Shown here: positions 24,000 to 32,360 of the stretch, one piece after another
Numbering within the stretch: position 1 is the first letter of the stretch
How the letters are laid out: every line of letters starts with the position of its first letter
DNA from: Sedimentitalea xiamensis
GTDB lineage: Bacteria; Pseudomonadota; Alphaproteobacteria; Rhodobacterales; Rhodobacteraceae
NCBI RefSeq assembly: GCF_030164465.1
Contig: NZ_JASNJE010000003.1
Span: 62,001-126,000, forward strand
Direction: 5' to 3'
Length of the DNA: 64,000 bases
The notes under the pieces: model-generated
Database searches by the model: none
The model's input: the letters and a program-made list of their open reading frames with translations, nothing else
What the model was told of the DNA's origin: nothing
Made by a program: the position numbers and the translations under genes

Positions 24000-24617
24000 A
24001 TGGAAACCGCGACCGTCGCCCCGGCGAACCAGAAACGCCGCATCAATACGTTGCGGGTCGTCATGGCGATGATGCTGCCGCTGATCGTCCTGACGCGCCC
24101 CGGCCTGCCTTTGCCCGAGATCGTGATCGAACTGATCGAAAGCACGGGCATCCTGCTGGTGATCGGCGGCGTTCTGGGGCGGTTCTGGTCGATTCTCTAT
24201 ATCGGCAGCCGCAAGAACACGATGGTCATGCAGGACGGGCCCTATTCGATGTGCCGGCACCCGCTTTATCTGTTTTCGGTCCTGTCCGTGCTGGGGTTCG
24301 GCTTCATGCTTGGCTCCGTGTTGCTGACCTTTCTCATGACCGGGCTGATTTTCTACGTTCTGCACGACATCGCGGGCAAGGAGGAACGGTTCCTCAGATC
24401 CGAATTCGGCCCGGCCTACGAAGCCTATGCCGCGCGGGTGCCGCGCATCCTGCCAAGGTTCGGCCAGTTTCAGACCCCGCAGGCCGTTGCGTTCGACGTC
24501 ACGACATTGCGCCGGAACTTCTTTGATGCCCTGGTCTTTCTGAGCCTGATCCCCTTGGGGGAACTCATGGAGTATTTCAAGGATCTCCAGGCGTGGCCGA
24601 CGTTTCCGTTGTATTGA
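24000..24617 (+). CDS. Isoprenylcysteine carboxyl methyltransferase-like membrane protein
   Basis: A 205-residue integral membrane protein with about five helices. It has the ICMT/PEMT-type C-terminal signature: YIGSRKNTMVMQDGPYSMCRHPLY (split here by its motif RHPLYL), then FYVLHDIAGKEERFL and FGPAYEAYAARVPRILPRF. These proteins methylate small or lipid substrates with S-adenosylmethionine; bacterial substrates are rarely known. ATG 24000 has AGGA 6 bases upstream. ATG 23985 is in frame but GGGAG is only 2 bases from it. It stands alone after the ribosomal terminator. Confidence 0.8.
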   Translation: METATVAPANQKRRINTLRVVMAMMLPLIVLTRPGLPLPEIVIELIESTGILLVIGGVLGRFWSILYIGSRKNTMVMQDGPYSMCRHPLYLFSVLSVLGFGFMLGSVLLTFLMTGLIFYVLHDIAGKEERFLRSEFGPAYEAYAARVPRILPRFGQFQTPQAVAFDVTTLRRNFFDALVFLSLIPLGELMEYFKDLQAWPTFPLY

Positions 24618-24665
24618 CATCCCGGCCCGCGCCCGTCGCGCCGGTCGACTGGTGCGGGCGGGGGT

Positions 24666-25115
24666 TCAGGGCTGCGCGGCGGGACGACGTCGGCCCGTCA
24701 GCCGCAACCCGTCGCGCATGTTGAGGCCGAGCAGCAGGATGTTCACGGCTCCGGCGACGAGTTCGAGCCCCTGCACTGCGTAGAATGCCGCATCGAACGC
24801 GCCCGCCTGCGCCTTGGCCGAGAGGTAGAGCGCCGACGGGACGAGGATCAGGAGGCCGTTCGCGGCGATGACGGGCATGCGCTTTTTCTTTGCCGCGACC
24901 AGCGGGCCGCGCATCGTCCTGGCGAGGCGGAGCCCCGAGCCGCCCGCCGCCATCAGGGCCGGGATCAGGATCAGGAACCCCCAGGGGATCAGGGTCTTGA
25001 CCGTGGCGACGGTCGGTGCGCCGGCGAAGAGTTCGGTGAGCAGGGTGGACAGCCAGAAGCAGAGGATCGTGAGCAGGGCAGCGGCGCCCGCGATGGGGTG
25101 GATGCGCTTGGTCAT
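24666..25115 (-). CDS. Four-helix membrane protein, MarR-divergent
   Basis: A 149-residue protein with four hydrophobic segments: AGAAALLTILCFWLSTLLTEL, LIPWGFLILIPALMAAGG, IAANGLLILVPSALYLS and GLELVAGAVNILLLGLNMRDG. No family is recognised with certainty; the size and layout resemble small inner-membrane proteins found next to MarR regulators. The start at 25115 is the first ATG with a purine-rich GGAAAGG upstream; an upstream in-frame ATG lies in the operator region. It is transcribed away from the marR-type gene across a palindromic operator, so it is probably that regulator's target. Confidence 0.65.
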   Translation of the reverse strand: MTKRIHPIAGAAALLTILCFWLSTLLTELFAGAPTVATVKTLIPWGFLILIPALMAAGGSGLRLARTMRGPLVAAKKKRMPVIAANGLLILVPSALYLSAKAQAGAFDAAFYAVQGLELVAGAVNILLLGLNMRDGLRLTGRRRPAAQP

Positions 25116-25142
25116 TGCCGGGGCCTTTCCGTTTCCATTAAA

Positions 25143-25182
25143 ATATAGCAAGCTATATAATATTGCATAGCATGCTATGCAA
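25143..25182. promoter_or_regulatory. Double palindromic operator of the MarR-type regulator
   Basis: TTGCATAGCATGCTATGCAA (25163-25182) is a perfect 20-bp palindrome. A second dyad, ATATAGC-AA-GCTATAT, is at 25143-25158. On the minus strand TTGCAT (25182-25177) and TATATA, 17 bases apart, form a promoter for the membrane protein that the operator would block. The palindrome ends 7 bases before the regulator's ATG, so it can also control its own gene. Confidence 0.85.
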
Positions 25183-25189
25183 GGGGTAG

Positions 25190-25642
25190 ATGCGAGGCAT
25201 GAGCTTTGCCAAGGACCGCTCTGCGGGATATCTCGTGAACCATCTGGCCCGCCTGTTCGCGCGTGGCCTGTCGGCGCGTATCAGGCCGCTGGGGCTGACG
25301 ACCGGCAGCTTTCCGGCGCTTCTGGAGCTGTGGGAAAAGGATGGGCTGACGCAGAAGCAGCTTGTCGCGCGGCTGGACATCGAACAGGCGACCATGGCGA
25401 ACACGCTGGCGCGGATGGAACGTGACGGGTTGATCCGGCGCGAGAGGGACGAGACCGATGGCCGGGTTCAGCGGATCTGGCTGACCGACCATGCGCGCGG
25501 CCTGCGCGGCCCGGCGACAAAGGCCGCCATGGCGGAGAATGCCGAGGCCCTGGCCGCGTTGACGGACAGCGAGCGGGCCGCATTCATCGACCTGATGCGC
25601 AGGATTCTTGCGTTCCGGCAAGGCCGGCCTCCGGGGCCATAG
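25190..25642 (+). CDS. MarR-family transcriptional regulator
   Basis: A 150-residue winged-helix regulator. The DNA-binding part reads LTQKQLVARLDIEQATMANTL (helix-turn-helix, about residues 53-73), then ARMERDGLIRRERDETDGRV, the wing of MarR proteins. N- and C-terminal helices form the dimer interface. ATG 25190 follows AAGGGG; ATG 25199 is an alternative. It is divergent from the four-helix membrane protein with a perfect palindrome between them. The ligand is unknown. Confidence 0.88.
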   Translation: MRGMSFAKDRSAGYLVNHLARLFARGLSARIRPLGLTTGSFPALLELWEKDGLTQKQLVARLDIEQATMANTLARMERDGLIRRERDETDGRVQRIWLTDHARGLRGPATKAAMAENAEALAALTDSERAAFIDLMRRILAFRQGRPPGP

Positions 25643-25663
25643 CCGCCCCCGGACCCTGCCGGG

Positions 25664-26689
25664 TTAGGCGGCGGGGCCGACCATGCCGACGATGTCGTAG
25701 GTCTTGCGCAGGATCGGGGCGGTGATCTCGCGGGCGCGGGTGGCGCCGCGGGTCAGGATGCGGTCGATCTCTGCCGGGTCGGCCATCAGCCGGGCCATCT
25801 CGGTGGTGATCGGCGACATGCGGGCCACGGCGAGATCGGCGAGCGCCGGCTTGAACTGGCCGAACTGCTTGCCGGCATAATCCGCGACAACCTGTTCCGC
25901 TGTCATGTCGGCGAGGGCGGCGTAGATGTTCACGAGATTGCGCGCCTCGGGCCGGTCGGCCAGCCCTTCGACGCTGTCGGGCAGCGGTTCCGGGTCGGTC
26001 TTGGCCTTGCGGATCTTCTTGGCGATGGTGTCGGCATCGTCGGTCAGGGCGATCCGGCTCATGTCGGACGGGTCCGATTTGCTCATCTTCTTGCTGCCGT
26101 CGCGCAGGCTCATCACGCGGGTGGCGGTGCCTTCGATCACCGGTTCGGTGATCGGGAAGAAATCGACGCCGTAGTCGTGGTTGAACTTGGTTGCGATGTC
26201 CCGCGTCAGTTCCAGGTGCTGTTTCTGATCCTCGCCCACGGGGACGTGGGTGGCGTGGTAGACCAGAATGTCGGCGGCCATCAGCGACGGATAGGCATAG
26301 AGGCCGAGGCTGGCCTTTTCGGCGTTCTTGCCGGCCTTGTCCTTGAACTGGGTCATCCGGTTCATCCAGCCGATGCGGGCGACGCAGTTGAAGATCCAGG
26401 CCAGCTGCGCGTGTTCGGGCACCTGGCTCTGGTTGATCAGGATGGATTTCTCGGGGTCGATGCCGCTGGCGATGAAACCGGCGCACAACTCGCGGGTGCT
26501 GTGGCGCAGCGCCTCCGGGTCCTGCCAGACGGTGATCGCGTGCAGGTCGACCATGCAATAAATCGACTGGATGCCCTGATTCTGAGCATCGGCAAAGCGT
26601 TTCAGCGCGCCGAGATAATTGCCCAGATGCAGGTCGCCCGACGGCTGGATGCCGGAAAACACGCGGGGCTTGAATGCGGTATCGGTCAT
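25664..26689 (-). CDS. trpS: Tryptophanyl-tRNA synthetase
   Basis: A 341-residue class I synthetase charging tRNA-Trp. The HIGH-type signature is [13 protein letters not shown] near the N-terminus and the KMSKS loop is intact in [10 protein letters not shown]. Start 26689 ([18 protein letters not shown]) matches the family; no strong Shine-Dalgarno is visible. It converges on the marR-type gene and diverges from the rhomboid-like gene with a 104-base gap. Confidence 0.96.
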   Translation of the reverse strand: MTDTAFKPRVFSGIQPSGDLHLGNYLGALKRFADAQNQGIQSIYCMVDLHAITVWQDPEALRHSTRELCAGFIASGIDPEKSILINQSQVPEHAQLAWIFNCVARIGWMNRMTQFKDKAGKNAEKASLGLYAYPSLMAADILVYHATHVPVGEDQKQHLELTRDIATKFNHDYGVDFFPITEPVIEGTATRVMSLRDGSKKMSKSDPSDMSRIALTDDADTIAKKIRKAKTDPEPLPDSVEGLADRPEARNLVNIYAALADMTAEQVVADYAGKQFGQFKPALADLAVARMSPITTEMARLMADPAEIDRILTRGATRAREITAPILRKTYDIVGMVGPAA

Positions 26690-26793
26690 GGCGGGCGAAC
26701 TCTCGTCTGGCAAAACTGGTCCGCCTCGCTTACCCATGGGGCAGGGCATCGTCAACAGGCGCCAGAGAGAGAAGCCGCAGGGAGGCCGAAGCA

Positions 26794-27480
26794 GTGAGCA
26801 ACCAGAGCAACCTGTCCGCCGTGAATCCGTTGCCGCCGGTCGTGGCGGCGCTGTTCATCGTGATCATGGGAATCGAGGTGGTGTTCCAGCTCGGCACCCG
26901 CGGGCTGGCGGGCGGACCGGGCGCGGTGGGGTGGCGGCTCGACGCGATCCAGACCTATGCGTTTTCCGGCGATATCTTCGACTGGATGTGGCAGAACGGG
27001 CGCTGGCCGGCGGAGCACCTGATCCGTTTCGTGAGCTATTCCTTCGTGCACACGTCCTTTACCCATGCGCTGTTCGTGGGCGTGTTCCTGCTGGCGATGG
27101 GAAAGATGGTGGCCGAGGTGTTCGGCAGCGCCGCCTTTCTCGTTGTGTTCTTCGTTTCGGGGATCGGCGGGGCGCTGGCCTATGCGGTGCTGCTGAACGA
27201 TCCGGTGCCGCTGATCGGGGGCTTTCCGTCGGTCTACGGGCTGATCGGCGCGTTCACCTACATGCTGTGGCGATCGCTGTCGTCCGTCGGGGCCAACCAG
27301 GCGCGCGCGTTCACGCTGATCAGTTTCCTGATGGGCATCCAGCTTCTGTTCGGCCTGCTGTTCGGGGTGAACAACGACTGGGTGGCCGATCTAGCGGGCT
27401 TCGCCACCGGCTTTGCCCTGTCGTTCCTGGTCTCGCCGGGCGGCTGGGCGCGGCTACGGGGCCGGATCAGGCACGACTGA
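26794..27480 (+). CDS. Rhomboid-fold membrane protein, catalytic residues missing
   Basis: A 228-residue six-helix protein of the rhomboid superfamily. The histidine segment [14 protein letters not shown] (H86, H91) and the helix-4 and helix-6 regions align with GlpG-type proteases. However, the GxSG serine motif is replaced by [11 protein letters not shown] (142-152), and the catalytic histidine position holds Asp199 in [11 protein letters not shown]. It is therefore probably a pseudoprotease. The GTG start has GGGAGG 8 bases upstream; the ATG-initiated extension runs into trpS upstream sequence. Confidence 0.82.
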   Translation: MSNQSNLSAVNPLPPVVAALFIVIMGIEVVFQLGTRGLAGGPGAVGWRLDAIQTYAFSGDIFDWMWQNGRWPAEHLIRFVSYSFVHTSFTHALFVGVFLLAMGKMVAEVFGSAAFLVVFFVSGIGGALAYAVLLNDPVPLIGGFPSVYGLIGAFTYMLWRSLSSVGANQARAFTLISFLMGIQLLFGLLFGVNNDWVADLAGFATGFALSFLVSPGGWARLRGRIRHD

Positions 27481-27522
27481 CGCGCCCGACCGACCGCCGC
27501 GTTCCGGCCGCTTCCGGGCCTG

Positions 27523-27717
27523 TCAGTTCTTCCGGATCGGGCAGGTGTTCAGCCCGAGCAGCCTGTAGGCCGGGCAGAAGCCGAAAAGCCCGGTCAGCAG
27601 CGGTACCAGGCCGACGAGCCCCCAGAGCGTCTTGGGGCCGACAAAGATCAGGGACAGCAGAACCAGTCCGACGATGATGCGCAGGGCGCGGTCGAGCGAG
27701 CCTTCGTTGCGGGTCAT
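27523..27717 (-). CDS. DUF2892 (YgaP-type) small membrane protein
   Basis: A 64-residue protein with two hydrophobic helices (ALRIIVGLVLLSLIFVG and LVGLVPLLTGLFGFC), ending PAYRLLGLNTCPIRK. This is the DUF2892 pattern, found alone or fused to rhodanese domains in sulfur-handling proteins. GGAAAGG precedes the ATG. A perfect palindrome lies directly upstream. The function is unknown; a sulfide or persulfide link is inference from where relatives occur. Confidence 0.85.
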   Translation of the reverse strand: MTRNEGSLDRALRIIVGLVLLSLIFVGPKTLWGLVGLVPLLTGLFGFCPAYRLLGLNTCPIRKN

Positions 27718-27732
27718 GGCATTTCCTTTCCG

Positions 27733-27750
27733 TGAGGATTCGAATCCTCA
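27733..27750. promoter_or_regulatory. Perfect 18-bp palindrome upstream of the DUF2892 gene
   Basis: TGAGGATTCGAATCCTCA is self-complementary without mismatch. It sits 16 bases before the DUF2892 start, within AT-rich DNA (CATATAACATAGTGCGAATATG) that could hold the promoter. It is a likely operator; the ATTC/GAAT core makes a BigR/SqrR-like ArsR repressor one candidate. Confidence 0.7.
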
Positions 27751-27821
27751 TTCATATAACATAGTGCGAATATGTTTGGCGGCGGAAACAACCCGCGCCG
27801 CTGCGGCAAATTGGAGCGGGG

Positions 27822-29417
27822 TCATCCGCTCCGGCGCATCGCGGCCCGGAATTCGGCCAGGCGGAAGGCGCCGATCGCCTGTCCCGCCCCGAAATAGGTG
27901 ACGATGCCGACGATCACCAGCACGAGCAGCGCCAGGTAGCGCCAGCCGGGCATGGCCAGCGCCGGGGCGAGGACGAGGGCGGAGAGCCAGAGCGTCACCC
28001 CCATGATCGCGGCGGCGGCGCAGATCCGCCACAGCCGGGTGCGGAACCGGTCGTCGAACCGGGCGATATCGCCCATGTCCCGGCGTCCGCGCATCAGTTG
28101 CGCGACCATCGCCCAGGCGGCCACGGTGGTGCCGATCGCCGCGCCGACATAGCCCAGCAGCCAGGCCATGGACACGGCTACCGCGATGTTCACGATCATC
28201 GACACCACGGCGAAGCGGAACGGGGTGCGGGTGTCCTCGCGGGCGAAATACAGCGGTTGCAGCACCTTCTGCATCACGAAGGCGGGAAGGCCGAGGCCGT
28301 AGATCGCGACGATCAGCGCGGTCGCGGCGGTATCCTCCGCCCCGAAGGCGCCGCGCTGGAACAGGACCGAGACCAGTTGCGACGGGATCGCGACCAGCGC
28401 CACCGCGGAGGGGATGGTCAGCGCCAGCGACACCTCGCCGGCGCGGCTCAGCGCGTGGCGCGATCCGCTGTCGTCGCCGGCGGCGAGCCGGCGGGACAGG
28501 TCGGGCAGCAGCACGACGCCCACGGCGATGCCGACGACGCCGAGCGGCAACTGATAGAGGCGGTCCGCATAGCTGAGCCAGGCGATGGCGCCGTCGTAGA
28601 AACTGGCGACCTGCCGTCCCACCAGCAGGTTGATCTGCACGACTCCGCCCGCTAGCATCGCCGGCAGGGCGATGATCGCCAGCCGCTTCAGGTCGGGGGT
28701 GACGCGTGGCCAGTGCGGCCGGATCCGGAACCCGGCGCGGCTGGCGGCGACCCACAGAAGGGCCAGCTGCGCGACCCCGGCCAGCAGCACGCCCCAGACC
28801 AGCAGAGTTGCGTGGTGCATGCCGGTCCGGCTCGCGCCGCGTCCGGTTTCCACTTCCATGACGCCGCCGAGCAGTCCGGATTCGGCCAGCATCAGCGCGC
28901 CGATCAGGATGATGTTGAGCAGCACCGGCGCGGCGGCGGCGGCGGCAAAGCGCCCGGTGGCGTTCAGCACGCCCGACAGAAGCGCCGCGAGCGAGATGAA
29001 CAGGATGTAGGGAAAGGCGATCCGCCCGAAGACGACCGCGAGACCGAACCTTTCGTCGCCGGTGAATCCGCTGGCCATCGCGAAGACCAGCCAGGGCATG
29101 AGGACCTGCGCCAGGAGGGTGAAGGCGATCAGCAGGGTGCCGAGCGCGGAAAAGGCGTCGTTGGCGAATGCCTGCGGCGCGTCCTCGGTTTCGAGCTTCT
29201 TGGAGAACAGCGGGATGAAGGCGGTGTTGAACGCGCCTTCGGCAAAGAAGCGGCGGAACATGTTGGGCAGGCTGAAGGCGACGAGAAAGGCTTCGGCGAC
29301 GGGGCCAGCGCCCAGCCAGCCGGCGATCAGCACGTCGCGCGCGAAGCCCAGAACCCGGCTGAGCAGGGTCCAGACGCCAACCGTCAGGAAGCCGGACATC
29401 AGGCGAATGGGTTTCAA
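27822..29417 (-). CDS. murJ: Lipid II flippase MurJ
   Basis: A 531-residue MOP-superfamily protein with about 14 helices that moves lipid II across the inner membrane for peptidoglycan synthesis. LLSRVLGFARDVLIAGWLGAG and LPNMFRRFFAEGAFNTAFIP are the family signatures. The N-terminus MKPIRLM fits the family and is read from a TTG at 29417 with AAAGG 8-10 bases upstream; ATG 29399 is the alternative. It is downstream of glnD on the same strand, 114 bases away. Confidence 0.96.
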   Translation of the reverse strand: MKPIRLMSGFLTVGVWTLLSRVLGFARDVLIAGWLGAGPVAEAFLVAFSLPNMFRRFFAEGAFNTAFIPLFSKKLETEDAPQAFANDAFSALGTLLIAFTLLAQVLMPWLVFAMASGFTGDERFGLAVVFGRIAFPYILFISLAALLSGVLNATGRFAAAAAAPVLLNIILIGALMLAESGLLGGVMEVETGRGASRTGMHHATLLVWGVLLAGVAQLALLWVAASRAGFRIRPHWPRVTPDLKRLAIIALPAMLAGGVVQINLLVGRQVASFYDGAIAWLSYADRLYQLPLGVVGIAVGVVLLPDLSRRLAAGDDSGSRHALSRAGEVSLALTIPSAVALVAIPSQLVSVLFQRGAFGAEDTAATALIVAIYGLGLPAFVMQKVLQPLYFAREDTRTPFRFAVVSMIVNIAVAVSMAWLLGYVGAAIGTTVAAWAMVAQLMRGRRDMGDIARFDDRFRTRLWRICAAAAIMGVTLWLSALVLAPALAMPGWRYLALLVLVIVGIVTYFGAGQAIGAFRLAEFRAAMRRSG

Positions 29418-29531
29418 ATGCGGAACCTTTCAGGACGGCGCGGCCGGTTGCGGAGGGGTTAGCGTCTGGCGGAGGGTTTCGCAATTCCAATCTCTTGCGC
29501 GCGCGACCGACGGGCGGCCACCGCCCGGAAT

Positions 29532-32360
29532 TCAGGCATCCGCGCGTTGCGCCCCTTCGGAAATCGCCGCCCTGAGCTTGCTTTCGAGAAAGCGCTGCTT
29601 GGAGGCGGAGTGGTATTTCAGCCCGAACATGTCCTTGACATAGAAGGTGTCGACCACCTGTTCGCCAAAGGTCGCGATCACCGCATTGGCGATATAGACA
29701 TTGGCCCCCGCCAGCGCGCGGGCCAGGTCGAACAGCAGGCCGGGGCGGTCGCGGGTATCGACCTCGATGATCGTGTAGATGTCGGAACCGTCGTTGTCGA
29801 AGCTGATATGGGTCGGGACGTTGAACGCCTTTTCGCGTTTCTTGATCCTGTCGCGGGATTTCAGCGCCTCTCCGGTGATAACTTCGCCCTTGAGCGTCTT
29901 GTGGATCATCTGGGTCAGGCGCGGCAGGCGCGCGACTTCGAAGGGCCGGCCTTCGCTGTCCTGAATCCAGAAGGCATCGGTGATGTAGCCGTCCTTGGTG
30001 GTGTAGCTGCGGGCATCGACGACATTGGCCCCGACCAGCGCCAGCGCCCCGGCGAGACGGGCGAAGATGCCGGGATGGTCGGCCATCACGAAACAGGCGC
30101 GGGTGGCGTCGCGGTCGTCGTCCGGATGCAGGTGGATCAGGATTTCGCCGGGATCGCCGGACTCTTCGAGCGTCCGCAGCATGCGGGCGAAATCCACATG
30201 GGCGGTGACGTGCAGCCCCTGCCAGTAGGGCGGGTAATGCCGCGTGGTTTCGGCCTTGAGCGCCGATTTCGGCCAGTCGGGCAGCGCCGCGCGCAGCGCC
30301 TTCTTGGCCTCCGCACCACGGTTCTCGCGGTTCAGGTCCTCCATGCCGGTTTCCAGCGCCCGCCGTGTCTGCCGGTAGAGCGCGCGGATCAGCGCCGCCT
30401 TCCAGTTGTTCCAGACATTGGGGCCGACGCCGCGGATGTCGCAGACCGTCAGCACCGTCAAGAGGTCGAGCCGCCTGACCGTCTGCACCGCCTTGGAGAA
30501 ATCCCGCACCGTGCGCGGGTCGGCGATGTCGCGTTTCTGCGCCATGTCCGACATCAGCAGATGGTAGCGGACCAGCCATTCCACGGTTTCGCTGTCCGCC
30601 TTGCTCAGTCCCAGCCGGGGCGCCACCTTGCGGGCGATCTGGGCGCCGAGGATCGAATGATCCTCGGGCCGGCCCTTGCCGATGTCATGCAGCAGCAGGG
30701 CCACGTAGAGCACCTTGCGGTTGATCCCGTGTTCGAGAATGCCCGAGGCGATCGGCAGTTCCTCGACCAGTTCGCCCTTTTCGATCTGGGCGAGGTTGGC
30801 GATGCACTGGATGATGTGTTCGTCCACCGTGTAGCTGTGATACATGTTGAACTGCATCATCGCCACGATCGGTTCGAATTCCGGAACGAAGGCCGACAGC
30901 ACGCCGAGTTCGTTCATCCGCCGGAGCGCGCGTTCCGGGTTGCCGTGCTTCAGCATCAGGTCGAGAAAGATCCGGCGCGCTTCCTTGTCGTTGCGCATGT
31001 CCTCGTCGATCAGGTCCAGGTTCGCCGTGACCAGCCGCATTGCGTCCGGGTGGATGAGCATGCCGGTGCGCAGGGCTTCCTCGAACAGGCGCAGCAGGTT
31101 CAGCTTGTCGGACAGGAAGGCGTCGGGATCGGCCACGGCGATGCGGTTGTTGATCACCGCGTAGCCCGGCTTGACCTTCCGTTTGCGCCGGAAGATCCGT
31201 TCCAGGAGCGGTTGGGATTTCAGGTGGATCGCTTCGAGCTTGGTGAGGAAGATGCGGGTGAGATCGCCGACCGCCGTGGCCTGGCGGAAATAGTCCTGCA
31301 TGAAGATCTCGACGCCCCGCCGCCCGGCGAGATCCTTGTAGCCCATGCGTTCGGCGACTTCGACCTGCATGTCGAAGGTCAGCTTTTCGGTGGCCCGCCC
31401 GTTGATCAGGTGCAGATGCGCCCGCACCGCCCAGAGAAACTCCTCGGCCTTGACGAAACGGGCGAATTCCTCGGGCCGGAACACGCCCAGCGGCACCAGT
31501 TCGGCGGCGTCCTGCACGCCATGGATATATTTGGCGATCCAGAACAGCGATTGCAGGTCGCGCAACCCGCCCTTGCCTTCCTTGACGTTGGGTTCCACCA
31601 TGTAGCGTTCGCCCTGCCGCTGGTGGCGGGTCTCGCGTTCTTCCAGCTTCGCCTCGATGAAATCGCGCCCGGTGCCCGAGAAGAGTTCGGCTTTCAGCCG
31701 CCGGTCCAGATCGTCCGCCAGCGGCGCGTGCCCGGCGAGGAACCGGTGTTCCAGCATCGCGGTGCGGATCGTGAAATCCTCCTGCCCGAGCCGGATGCAG
31801 TCGCGGATGGTGCGGCTGGCATGGCCGACCTTGAGCTTGAGATCCCACAGGATGTAGAGCATCGATTCGATGACGCTCTCGGCCCAGGCGGTGATCTTGT
31901 AGGGTGTCAGGAACAGCAGGTCGACGTCGGAATAGGGGGCCATTTCGCCCCGGCCGTATCCGCCGACCGCGACGACGGCGATATGTTCCGCCTTCGTCGG
32001 GTTGGGGCGCGGGTGCAGCATCGTGCTGGCCACTTCCAGCGCCGCCATCACCAGCCCGTCGGTCAGGTAGGTGTAGGACCGGGTCAGCGGGCGGGCATCG
32101 AAGGGCGCGGCGGCAAAGGCTTCGGCGATGGCGGCACGGCCGGACTTCTGGACGTCGCGCAGGATCGCCACGGTTTCGCTGCGCAGGGCTGCGTTGTCCG
32201 CCGCGCTTTCGGCGGCGCGCCTGATGCGGTTCTGCACATCCGCGGCGTCAAAGATGACGGTCTCGTCGCGGATCAGGGGCGCGGGCGCGACCGGGTGGAA
32301 CCGGTCCGCCGCAACCTGATCAGAAACCGGCGCCGGAGAAGCTTGTCGGGGCTGGGTCAA
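29532..32360 (-). CDS. glnD: [Protein-PII] uridylyltransferase/uridylyl-removing enzyme
   Basis: A 942-residue nitrogen-status sensor that adds and removes UMP on PII proteins in response to glutamine. The nucleotidyltransferase motif GGYGRGEMAPYSDVD is at residues 133-147. The HD hydrolase motif LLHDIGKGRPEDHS lies mid-protein. Two ACT domains close it (HPGIFARLAGALALVGANV and RPGLLFDLARALAGANVYI). An in-frame TGA directly precedes the TTG at 32360, which has AGGTGG 6 bases upstream, so TTG is the real start. It overlaps the preceding lipoprotein gene by 41 bases. Confidence 0.96.
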   Translation of the reverse strand: MTQPRQASPAPVSDQVAADRFHPVAPAPLIRDETVIFDAADVQNRIRRAAESAADNAALRSETVAILRDVQKSGRAAIAEAFAAAPFDARPLTRSYTYLTDGLVMAALEVASTMLHPRPNPTKAEHIAVVAVGGYGRGEMAPYSDVDLLFLTPYKITAWAESVIESMLYILWDLKLKVGHASRTIRDCIRLGQEDFTIRTAMLEHRFLAGHAPLADDLDRRLKAELFSGTGRDFIEAKLEERETRHQRQGERYMVEPNVKEGKGGLRDLQSLFWIAKYIHGVQDAAELVPLGVFRPEEFARFVKAEEFLWAVRAHLHLINGRATEKLTFDMQVEVAERMGYKDLAGRRGVEIFMQDYFRQATAVGDLTRIFLTKLEAIHLKSQPLLERIFRRKRKVKPGYAVINNRIAVADPDAFLSDKLNLLRLFEEALRTGMLIHPDAMRLVTANLDLIDEDMRNDKEARRIFLDLMLKHGNPERALRRMNELGVLSAFVPEFEPIVAMMQFNMYHSYTVDEHIIQCIANLAQIEKGELVEELPIASGILEHGINRKVLYVALLLHDIGKGRPEDHSILGAQIARKVAPRLGLSKADSETVEWLVRYHLLMSDMAQKRDIADPRTVRDFSKAVQTVRRLDLLTVLTVCDIRGVGPNVWNNWKAALIRALYRQTRRALETGMEDLNRENRGAEAKKALRAALPDWPKSALKAETTRHYPPYWQGLHVTAHVDFARMLRTLEESGDPGEILIHLHPDDDRDATRACFVMADHPGIFARLAGALALVGANVVDARSYTTKDGYITDAFWIQDSEGRPFEVARLPRLTQMIHKTLKGEVITGEALKSRDRIKKREKAFNVPTHISFDNDGSDIYTIIEVDTRDRPGLLFDLARALAGANVYIANAVIATFGEQVVDTFYVKDMFGLKYHSASKQRFLESKLRAAISEGAQRADA

